Shown: piece after piece, positions 51,055 through 58,317 of the stretch
How positions within the stretch are numbered: the stretch's first letter is position 1
Layout: every line of letters begins with the position of its first letter
Source of the DNA: Pseudomonas viridiflava
GTDB taxonomy: Bacteria; Pseudomonadota; Gammaproteobacteria; Pseudomonadales; Pseudomonadaceae
Direction: 5' to 3'
Assembly: GCF_900585905.1 (NCBI RefSeq)
Contig: NZ_UTVH01000034.1
Span: forward strand, 675,606-739,605
Length of the DNA stretch: 64,000 bases
Made by a program: the position numbers and the translations under genes
The notes under the pieces: generated by a model
Seen by the model: the letters and a program-made list of their open reading frames with translations, nothing else
What the model was told of the DNA's origin: nothing
The model's database searches: none

Positions 51055-52041
51055 TCAGTCCATCTTGCTGATGCGATAGGTGTCCACCAGCGCACGATAG
51101 GCCTGGATCTCTTCGCGCATGCGTGCGGTTATCTGCGCTGGTGACTGGCTCACCTGGGTCAGCAACAACTGTTGTTGCAAGGCTGCATACCCGGGCGTTC
51201 GCTGCATCAGGGCAATGCGTTCGCGCAACGGTTGCAGGATGCTCGCCGGCGTCGCTGCCGGAGCGAACCAGCCAAACCAGCCGGTGATGTCCATATTGTC
51301 GATGCCCTGTTCAGCCAGTGACGGTAATTGAGACCAGTAACTCAAGCGTTGCCTGGAGGTGACACCAAGCACGCGCATCGGCGTGCTGCCGTCGACACTC
51401 AAGCCATTGCCCGGCGCTAGAAAAGCCGCGGCCAGATTGCGGTCCTTGAGGTCCTGAATCACGGCTTTGGTGGAGCTGTAAGGTTGCACCCGTACGGCAG
51501 CGCCGCTTTCCCTGGCCAGGATCCGTACGGCCAGGTGGCCGAGGGAGCCATAAATGGAAACACCGACGTTGCGTGCATCCGGGTTATCGGCGACCCAGTG
51601 CAGATAGTGAGAGAGCGTGGTGACCTGACGAGGCACCAGCGGACCAACGGCCAACGCATAGGGAAAATCACCCATCAGCGCCACGGGAGCGAAATCGGTC
51701 AGCGGGTCGAATTCGAGATGCTTGTACACGCTGGGAAACAGCGTCAGCGAGGATGAAATCACCTGCAGCAGCGTCTCGCCATCTGGCAGCGCGCTGCGCA
51801 CCGTGTCGCTGGCGTTGCGTGTGTTGCGACCCTCAATGTTATCCAGGCGATAGTCGGCATCCAGCAAAGGCAGGCAGCCCGCGGCCAGACGACTGCCACT
51901 GGCACCTGCCGGGTAACCAAAGATCAGGCGTTTGCTCGCCGTCGCGGGATCTGCGGATGCGTAGGCCAGAGTTGGTGAGGCTACGGCTGAGCCGAGTAAC
52001 GACGCCGCCGAGCCTTTTAGAAACGTTCTACGGCTGATCAT
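51055..52041 (-). CDS. TctC/Bug-type solute-binding protein 3, Tat signal
   Basis: A 328-residue paralogue with the best Tat match of the three (SRRTFLKGSA, exactly the S/T-RR-x-F-L-K consensus). Shared blocks are LIFGYPAGASG, DPLTDFAPVA and DITGWFGWFAPA. It starts 30 nt after the M50-HlyD gene on the same strand, which places the binding proteins at the end of the export operon. Bug proteins bind carboxylates or small aromatic acids and can act as sensors as well as transport subunits (family knowledge). Confidence 0.9.
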   Translation of the reverse strand: MISRRTFLKGSAASLLGSAVASPTLAYASADPATASKRLIFGYPAGASGSRLAAGCLPLLDADYRLDNIEGRNTRNASDTVRSALPDGETLLQVISSSLTLFPSVYKHLEFDPLTDFAPVALMGDFPYALAVGPLVPRQVTTLSHYLHWVADNPDARNVGVSIYGSLGHLAVRILARESGAAVRVQPYSSTKAVIQDLKDRNLAAAFLAPGNGLSVDGSTPMRVLGVTSRQRLSYWSQLPSLAEQGIDNMDITGWFGWFAPAATPASILQPLRERIALMQRTPGYAALQQQLLLTQVSQSPAQITARMREEIQAYRALVDTYRISKMD

Positions 52042-52071
52042 GGCGTTCCCTCCTGTTTGGCGGCTGGCGAT

Positions 52072-54186
52072 TCAATTGCGCAGCTCGATGATGAATAACT
52101 GCCAGAGCCGCGCCAGAATCTGTTGCGCCAGGCTTTGTGGCGTGGCCTGCACCTCTATCTGCCCGCGCAGTCGCAGTGGCAACGCCGAGCCCTGGGCATC
52201 ACGCACCAGAAAGTTGACCCGATGCTGCGCCACCACTGGCACTGACCTTTCGGCGGCATTTGCCTGAGTCGCTATCGGGCCGCCGTAGCGCGAGCTGAGG
52301 CTGTCCGGGGTGATGAATTCCGTGGCGGTGGTCTCCATCGACTGCAGCACCACCCTGCGCGAGGGCAGGCTGGGATCTTCAGGCAGGAACACACCCTCGG
52401 CGCCTTGCTCCAGCCGGGCCAGATCACCGGCAGTGGCAAAACCGCTGACATCCTGTGCCTGACCATGCAGAACACGGCCCAACGTCGTTTGCGGGCGCAC
52501 CCATTGGCCTGCGTCGAGGCTGGCAGGCATATCGACCAGCAGGCCACTTTGCGGTGCGCGCCACTCAAGCATCTTCGAGCGCTCCGCCAGGCCCTGCAGG
52601 TCAGCACGCGCCTGCAATTGCTGTTGCAGCAGCACGGTGGTTTCAGCGCGGTCCTTCAAGTCGCCGCCGACACGGTCCAGGCGTTGCGTGGCAATGGTCA
52701 AATCCAGTTCGGCTTTCGCCCGCTTGCTGTCCAGCTCTGGCGAGTAGAAACGCACCAGCAATTCACCGGCCTGGACCGAGACGCCGGGCTGCATGAACAA
52801 TTGCTCGATCCGCGCGTTTTCTGGCGCTTGCACCGGCACTTCGCCAGCCCAGCCCAGTACTGACGGAATGGCCACTCGCCGGTCCAGTGGCAGGATCAGC
52901 CCCAGCAGGAGCAAACCGCCGATGCCGCCCAGCACAATGCGCCTGCGCCAGGCGATTGCATTGCGCAGGCGCCACCAGTGCGCGCCAACACGCATCAGGC
53001 GACGACCGATGAAATGCCACAGCGTGTACAACAACAGCAGCACCCCCAGTGCCTTGAACAGCGTCTGATAGGCAATCCAGGCAATCGTGCAACTGAGCGT
53101 GATCTGGTAAAGCCATACCCCTGCGCCATAGGTGCTGAAAAACAATGCCCGACCTCGACTTACCGGCTCCGGCGCAGGTTCGATGGCGCCCCACAGGACG
53201 CGGCCCAGCATCCACTGGCCGTAAGCCAGTGCCCTGGGTTGCAAGTTGTCAATGCGCAGGGCATCGCTGAGGAAGTAGTAGCCGTCAAAGCGCGACAACG
53301 GGTTGAGGTTGATGACCAGGCTGGTCAGCCAGCTTGACGTGGCGATCACGAACGCCGTGCTGCGCGCCGGTCCCTCGGGAAATATCGCCCAGGCCAGGGT
53401 TGCCAGGCCCGCTACAAAGGTCTCGGCAAACACGCCACCGGCGGCAATCCACATGCGCTGGCGATGGTTGTCGAGGCGGGCCACGTCGCTCATTTCGGTG
53501 TACAGCATCGGCAGGCCCATGAAGATCGAAATGCCCATGCTGCCTACCCGACAGCCGCTTCTGACCGCCATGTAAGCGTGCCCCAGCTCGTGCCAGATCT
53601 TGAGGCCAGCCAGTGCCACGCCATAGGCGAGAAACCCGGCAGGGGAAAAAAAATCGCTGAACGTGCCGACGAACTGGTCCCACTGGCGACTCGTCAGGTA
53701 CAGACCCAGCAAGGTGAGCACACTCCAGCCGATCAGCACAGAGCGCTGACCAATGCCATCGATGGCTGGCATCAGAAAGGTGATCAGCCGATGGGGGTTC
53801 CACAGCGGCAAGCGGAATGCCAATAAGCGGTTGACCCTTGCGCTCATGCTTTTGCCAGCCATCTGCTGCCGCTGCCCGGCGAGTCGTTGCAGGGCCTGGC
53901 TGCCCGTCGGTTGCAGCAAATGATGATCACGCAGAAAACACAGCAAGCCGTCCAGCAGATCTTCGTCCAGCACCGAGTTGCGCGCGGCGCAGGCCTGGCG
54001 CAGGCCTTTGACGGTGCCGCAGTGCCACAGCGACAGCAGGCCGACGTCGTCTTCACCAATCAGAAAGAAACGGTGCTGTAGCGGGTCGTACAGGCGCCAG
54101 CGAGGCAGGGATTCGCCGACTGACGTGACCGGTTCCAGGCGCAGTTCCTGGCGCAGCGCCGGGAGCAGGGCATCATCGCTGACCAT
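52072..54186 (-). CDS. M50 (site-2-protease-like) membrane protein fused to HlyD barrel
   Basis: A 704-residue protein. Residues 1-95 are a PqqD-like/winged region. Several TM helices span about 140-435, with zinc-protease motifs HELGH (H199, E200, H203) and NPLSRFDGYY (D301), i.e. a complete M50 metal site. TM helices then lead to a periplasmic biotinyl-lipoyl/HlyD adaptor (about 440-700). This protease-like domain plus adaptor layout is annotated elsewhere as peptidase M50 or peptide zinc metalloprotease. Start ATG 54186 lies 1 nt after the upstream stop; an in-frame earlier start would overlap by 56 nt and has no ribosome site. It probably forms the inner-membrane component of the export complex (inference). 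Confidence 0.88.
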   Translation of the reverse strand: MVSDDALLPALRQELRLEPVTSVGESLPRWRLYDPLQHRFFLIGEDDVGLLSLWHCGTVKGLRQACAARNSVLDEDLLDGLLCFLRDHHLLQPTGSQALQRLAGQRQQMAGKSMSARVNRLLAFRLPLWNPHRLITFLMPAIDGIGQRSVLIGWSVLTLLGLYLTSRQWDQFVGTFSDFFSPAGFLAYGVALAGLKIWHELGHAYMAVRSGCRVGSMGISIFMGLPMLYTEMSDVARLDNHRQRMWIAAGGVFAETFVAGLATLAWAIFPEGPARSTAFVIATSSWLTSLVINLNPLSRFDGYYFLSDALRIDNLQPRALAYGQWMLGRVLWGAIEPAPEPVSRGRALFFSTYGAGVWLYQITLSCTIAWIAYQTLFKALGVLLLLYTLWHFIGRRLMRVGAHWWRLRNAIAWRRRIVLGGIGGLLLLGLILPLDRRVAIPSVLGWAGEVPVQAPENARIEQLFMQPGVSVQAGELLVRFYSPELDSKRAKAELDLTIATQRLDRVGGDLKDRAETTVLLQQQLQARADLQGLAERSKMLEWRAPQSGLLVDMPASLDAGQWVRPQTTLGRVLHGQAQDVSGFATAGDLARLEQGAEGVFLPEDPSLPSRRVVLQSMETTATEFITPDSLSSRYGGPIATQANAAERSVPVVAQHRVNFLVRDAQGSALPLRLRGQIEVQATPQSLAQQILARLWQLFIIELRN

Positions 54187-54187
54187 T

Positions 54188-55558
54188 TCACACCCCCAGG
54201 AACTGGCGCGCCGCAGCAATAGGGCGGCGCAGCAACTGAACAATCAGCGGCGCATGGCCGCCGTAGACCCGAGCCGTACCGCGCGAACCGATACGCGGTA
54301 ATTCGCTGCCTTCACCTGCCGCCATCAGCGTATAGCTGGTGGTGCCCGCGGCATTGGTTTTCGGCGTATAGCTCACCGAGACCAGGCGTGCCGAGATGCC
54401 CCCCAACGGCGCGCTCTCCAGGTAAATGCTGACCGGGTTATCCCGCGCCAGCTCGATGGCGTTGGCAGTGGACAGGTCGACGCGATACGCGATGTGCTGC
54501 GGGTCGGCGACTTGCAGGATTTCTTCGCCCACCATGACCGAGCGACCTTCCCAGTCGCGGCGGTCGCTGTATACCGCCAGGCCCTCGGTGGGGCTGTCGA
54601 CGCGGGTACGCTGCAAGACTTCCAGCGCATAGTTGTAGCTGACCCGCGCCAGATCGTGTTCGGCAGAGGCAATGGCCATCTCATGGGCGGCGTCCGCATC
54701 ATGGAAGGCTGCGGCCGCCGTGCGGCGATCCTTGGCTTCGGCAACGGCCAGTTGCTGCTGAGCGAGGACCATTTCATTGCGCGGCTGGATGTCTTCGAAC
54801 TGAACCAGCGGCTGCCCGGCGACCACTGCGGCGTTGGGCGCCACCAGCACATTGCGGATAACCCCGTTGATGGGTGCGGTCAACACAAACGGTCGGTCGG
54901 CCACCACTTCCACCGGCGCCATCACGCTCAGACGCACCGGAATGAACGCCAGCCCCAGCAGCACAACGGCGGCGATGCCTGCACTGCGCCTGGACACAGG
55001 CAACCGGCGCATGAATGAGCGCCGTGGCGCCAAGGCTTTCAGGGCGTGGCTGTACGTCGCGCCGAGGCGCTGCAACAAGAGCTTTTCACGCGGGTTGAAC
55101 GGCTCGACGCGCAGAAACAGGCATCCACTGCGCGGCGATCCCTGATCCTGGGCCAGAGGTAGCCAGAAGCCCTGTCGCAGCGCGAACTCCGCCATCACGT
55201 CGTCGTCATCGCCAGCCGGATCAAGCTCCAGCGCAGCGGCGGTGTCTAGCTGGCCGCCTTGCTGCCATCGCTGCAACTGGCGCTGCAAGGCCTGGGCAAG
55301 GGGCGTGTGCCGATCAGCCACTGGCAAACCCGAAACGGTTCGCAACGTCCAGCCAGCGTTGGGCCGCGTTGTGCTCCAGGCCATGGCCTGATCGTAGGGC
55401 ACCAACTGACGTAACGAGTTGACCAGGTGAAAAAACAAGCGGTCTTCGTCCGCCTGCTCGCGAATTTCAGCTTCCAGGGTCAACAGGTGCAGGGCGGCAT
55501 TGTGGGCGCGGTCAGTATCGCTGGGCAAATTGGGCGGCAGTTGCACCGTAATACTCAT
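54188..55558 (-). CDS. HlyD-family adaptor with N-terminal GAF-like domain
   Basis: A 456-residue protein. Residues about 25-175 form a soluble GAF-like sensory domain, which would be cytoplasmic. A single TM helix spans about 193-210. A HlyD adaptor follows, with a lipoyl-type hairpin beginning RPFVLTAPINGVIRNVLVAP, a coiled coil (about 260-320) and a C-terminal barrel. Adaptors normally have no cytoplasmic sensor domain, so this one may control export in response to a ligand. It overlaps the upstream adaptor by 4 nt (ATGA). Confidence 0.88.
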   Translation of the reverse strand: MSITVQLPPNLPSDTDRAHNAALHLLTLEAEIREQADEDRLFFHLVNSLRQLVPYDQAMAWSTTRPNAGWTLRTVSGLPVADRHTPLAQALQRQLQRWQQGGQLDTAAALELDPAGDDDDVMAEFALRQGFWLPLAQDQGSPRSGCLFLRVEPFNPREKLLLQRLGATYSHALKALAPRRSFMRRLPVSRRSAGIAAVVLLGLAFIPVRLSVMAPVEVVADRPFVLTAPINGVIRNVLVAPNAAVVAGQPLVQFEDIQPRNEMVLAQQQLAVAEAKDRRTAAAAFHDADAAHEMAIASAEHDLARVSYNYALEVLQRTRVDSPTEGLAVYSDRRDWEGRSVMVGEEILQVADPQHIAYRVDLSTANAIELARDNPVSIYLESAPLGGISARLVSVSYTPKTNAAGTTSYTLMAAGEGSELPRIGSRGTARVYGGHAPLIVQLLRRPIAAARQFLGV

Positions 55559-56466
55559 TGCCGGGCCACTCCATCGCGGACAAAACTGGCGCTGCCGCTC
55601 ATCCCCGGAATCACCTGCGCCGCAGGCCGGGTGCTGAAACGGCCAATGATCTTGATGGTCTTGCTCACCGGATCGACGGAAGGCAGCAGGCGGTCGACCA
55701 CTGCGTCGGCAACCTCGCCGGTTTCATCGATGCGGAAACGGAAAGGCGTGCCTGGCGCCAGCCACTGCAGCCATTGCGAGGGCACGATGACATCCAGCTC
55801 CAGCCCCGAGGTGTCGACAATACGCAGTAAGGGCTCGCCCAGCGACGCCGACTCGTGCAGCCGCAAGTGACGCTCGACAACCCCGCCATTGAACGGCGCG
55901 CTGATGCGGCAGCCTTTGATCTGCGCATTCAGCGCTTCGACTTCGGCCTTGGCCTTGTTGAGCTTGGAGACCGAAATCAACAGGTCGAACTTGCCGATGG
56001 AGTTGAAGCGCTCCAGCTCTTCATTGGTCTCCACAGTTTTCTGTTCCACCTGCATGGCGGCCTGTGCAGCGCGAAGTTCGGCCTGGGGCCGCTCGCAATC
56101 GAACTCCACCAGCAGGTCGCCTTTCTTGAATGAAGTGCCTTCGGCAAACGGCATCTTGATGATCTGCCCGGTGACCGCCGCCGACAGCGTCGCTTCTCGC
56201 ACGGCGCGTATCAGGCCGCGCGCCTGGGGTGTGTCACTGGCTGTCGCCAGGGGTACGCCGCCCGGTTCAGCGCCTGGAGCAGGCAGGCGCACAGTGCCTA
56301 GCGTCTTCAACGGTTCGGCCACCGCAGGGCCTTTCGGCGCGGGCACGGCAGGCCTGAGTAGCGGCGTGACGGGCGCTGGCTCTGCTGCCTGCGACATCGG
56401 GAAAATGGCGTTCAGCGAACACATCGTCGCTGCGCCCAGGATCACTATCTGACGCAGGTAATTCAT
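55555..56466 (-). CDS. small RND/HlyD-type periplasmic adaptor
   Basis: A 303-residue secreted adaptor with a signal peptide (about 1-27), a Pro-rich N-terminal segment (30-75), a lipoyl half starting at SAAVTGQIIKMPFAEGTSFK, a coiled coil (about 130-175) and a barrel. It is shorter than typical RND adaptors and lacks a large membrane-proximal domain. It overlaps the TolC-like gene and the next gene by 4 nt each, so it is translationally coupled in the export operon. No cognate RND pump is adjacent. Confidence 0.9.
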   Translation of the reverse strand: MNYLRQIVILGAATMCSLNAIFPMSQAAEPAPVTPLLRPAVPAPKGPAVAEPLKTLGTVRLPAPGAEPGGVPLATASDTPQARGLIRAVREATLSAAVTGQIIKMPFAEGTSFKKGDLLVEFDCERPQAELRAAQAAMQVEQKTVETNEELERFNSIGKFDLLISVSKLNKAKAEVEALNAQIKGCRISAPFNGGVVERHLRLHESASLGEPLLRIVDTSGLELDVIVPSQWLQWLAPGTPFRFRIDETGEVADAVVDRLLPSVDPVSKTIKIIGRFSTRPAAQVIPGMSGSASFVRDGVARQ

Positions 56467-58019
56467 AGCGCGGCGCTCTTGAGTGGCTCGGGTTCTGCCA
56501 TGGCGGGCAGGGTGCTGGCGCGCTCGCTCCAGTAGTGTTCGAGCTTGCCAGCAATCGAGGAAATGCTTTCGTCCTCGCGGATGTCGAAGTCGAAGTTATC
56601 CAGGCCCATGGAGGCATACAGGTTGGCGTAGGCGTTCTGCACATCCGCGTATGCAGCGTCGTAACGAATTTCGGCCAGAATCGCGTTCATTTCTTCACGT
56701 ACCACGGCCTGCTGGCTGACCGTGCGGGCCTGGAAACCACCCCGTGACAGGTTGAGGATGTGACTCTGAACTTCTTCAGCGCTGCGGATGGTGGTCAGCT
56801 CCTGAGAGAAACGGATGAAGCGCACCCGCGAGACGTGAATCTGGGTCATGACCGCAAGAGTCAGGGCCAGTTGCCGCTGCTCGATCACCTTGCCTTCCGC
56901 TTCCAGAGCCTGCTTCTGCATCGGGTAACGGAACAGGTTGATCAGGTTCCAGCTGATCTGGCCGCTGTAACGCATCCACTTGTCGTTGTAGAGGTATTCG
57001 TTGGAGTCGTAGTTGAGGCCGATGATGCCTTTAAGGCTGGGCAACGCGCGGATCAGCGACGCGGTCAGCTCGTTGGCATTGATCCGCTGGCGATAACCGC
57101 CTTCGCGCAGCTCTGAACGGAAACGCAGGCCGACCATCATCATTTCGTCAGCCGAACCCGGCAGCTCCGGCACGATGTCGGTGCGGTCGGGCAGCACCAG
57201 CGAATAGCGGGTGTCCGGGCGCAGGTTGATAAGTGCCGCCAGCTGGTTCTTCGACAGCGAGAGTTCGCGTTGCAGCTTCTGCACGTCACCCTGAACCTGC
57301 AGCAGATCGCGCTGGTAGGCGAGTACGGTCATCGGCGGCACCAGGCGCCTGGCTTCTAGTTGTTGTGTCTGTAACAGCGCCTTTTGCGCCAGCGCTTCCA
57401 GGTCCACCAGCTGCCTGAAAGTGCGGTCGGCACTCACCGCGCGCCAGTAGGCGGTGCGCACGTCTTCCTGAATGCGGTTGATGACCTTGCGCCGCCGCTC
57501 GGCGGCAATCAGTTTCTCGTCGGCCGCCTGCAGGCCGCGAACGTAAGACAGGCCGAAATCAAGGACGTCCCAGCTGGCGGTCAGGTCAGCGGCATTGGAC
57601 TGTTTTTCCGACGAGGTTGACGGCTCCAGGGATTGGCGGCCGCTCAGCAGCGACCTGCTGCTTGAACCCGCTTCGTTGTCACGACCGTTGTAGCTCAACG
57701 AGCCGACAATAGTGGGAAGCATGCCGGTGCTGCTCAGGTCGAGCTGGCGCTGACGAAACATCTCGTCCATCAGCTCGATCTTCTGATCCAGGTTGTATTT
57801 GAGCGCGCGGGCCATTGCTTCATAAAGGGAAATCGGGCCGCTGACCGGCTCTTCTGAAGCAATGGTGGCATCGATCGCGGCCTTACTGCGTAGGGCCTGG
57901 GCATCAACGTCCAGCGGCTGCGGGATGATTGTGCAGGCAGTAACCGCCAATACCAGACCGACTAATAAACCCTGCTTGAAGTGTGTGATGGGGTGGTGTG
58001 AAAGTACGTACCTGTACAT
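56463..58019 (-). CDS. TolC-family outer-membrane channel lipoprotein
   Basis: A 518-residue outer-membrane efflux protein. The N-terminal lipobox-like VTAC gives lipidated C29, followed by two long helical OEP repeats with coiled-coil segments. ATG is preceded by GAGGGAAG. It is the first gene of the presumed operon, transcribed away from the 3' end of the giant surface protein gene. A 297-nt leader contains two TTAGTTG motifs. It is expected to form the outer-membrane exit duct for the downstream adaptors. Confidence 0.9.
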   Translation of the reverse strand: MYRYVLSHHPITHFKQGLLVGLVLAVTACTIIPQPLDVDAQALRSKAAIDATIASEEPVSGPISLYEAMARALKYNLDQKIELMDEMFRQRQLDLSSTGMLPTIVGSLSYNGRDNEAGSSSRSLLSGRQSLEPSTSSEKQSNAADLTASWDVLDFGLSYVRGLQAADEKLIAAERRRKVINRIQEDVRTAYWRAVSADRTFRQLVDLEALAQKALLQTQQLEARRLVPPMTVLAYQRDLLQVQGDVQKLQRELSLSKNQLAALINLRPDTRYSLVLPDRTDIVPELPGSADEMMMVGLRFRSELREGGYRQRINANELTASLIRALPSLKGIIGLNYDSNEYLYNDKWMRYSGQISWNLINLFRYPMQKQALEAEGKVIEQRQLALTLAVMTQIHVSRVRFIRFSQELTTIRSAEEVQSHILNLSRGGFQARTVSQQAVVREEMNAILAEIRYDAAYADVQNAYANLYASMGLDNFDFDIREDESISSIAGKLEHYWSERASTLPAMAEPEPLKSAAL

Positions 58020-58317
58020 GTAACTTCCCTCAGACTACCACTCGACTTCTCGAGCGCTTGCTCTGGATTTAGTTCTAGCGTAGACAACCTTAGTTGGTGT
58101 GCCTGTACGCTGACAAAAAATTGTTTCGCCTGATCAGCAATTCGGCTGCGATACAAAGATCTGGAGGGGCGCTCGTCGAGTCTGTACTTAGTTGGCCTGG
58201 AAAACAGTTGTTCCGAACCCCGGTCAAACGGCGATAACCCCGCAACCACAAGGGGTTGCAGGGTTGCGGGGTAGCTCATCCGATCGCTGGATTCGGATGA
58301 ATGGCAAGCGCCCAGGC
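58020..58317 (-). promoter_or_regulatory. leader region of the export operon
   Basis: This 298-nt stretch lies between the giant surface-protein stop and the TolC-like start. It has no convincing ORF. Two CTTAGTTGG copies lie at 58089-58097 and 58187-58195 (read as CCAACTAAG toward the gene), about 98 nt apart. A perfect 10-bp stem (CCCCGCAACC at 58238-58247 and GGTTGCGGGG at 58262-58271) sits near the 3' end of the giant gene and could terminate or attenuate read-through. Confidence 0.5.
58238..58271 (-). terminator. hairpin after the giant surface-protein gene
   Basis: A 10-bp perfect GC-rich stem with a 14-nt loop lies 47 nt after the stop of the giant gene in the direction of transcription. 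A T tract is essentially absent (TTATCG follows), so it could be a Rho-assisted terminator or an attenuator that passes some transcripts into the export operon. Confidence 0.5.

Noticed and set aside
48906..52041. A complete tripartite tricarboxylate transporter
   Set aside because: Only TctC-type binding proteins are present; neither TctA nor TctB is encoded nearby.
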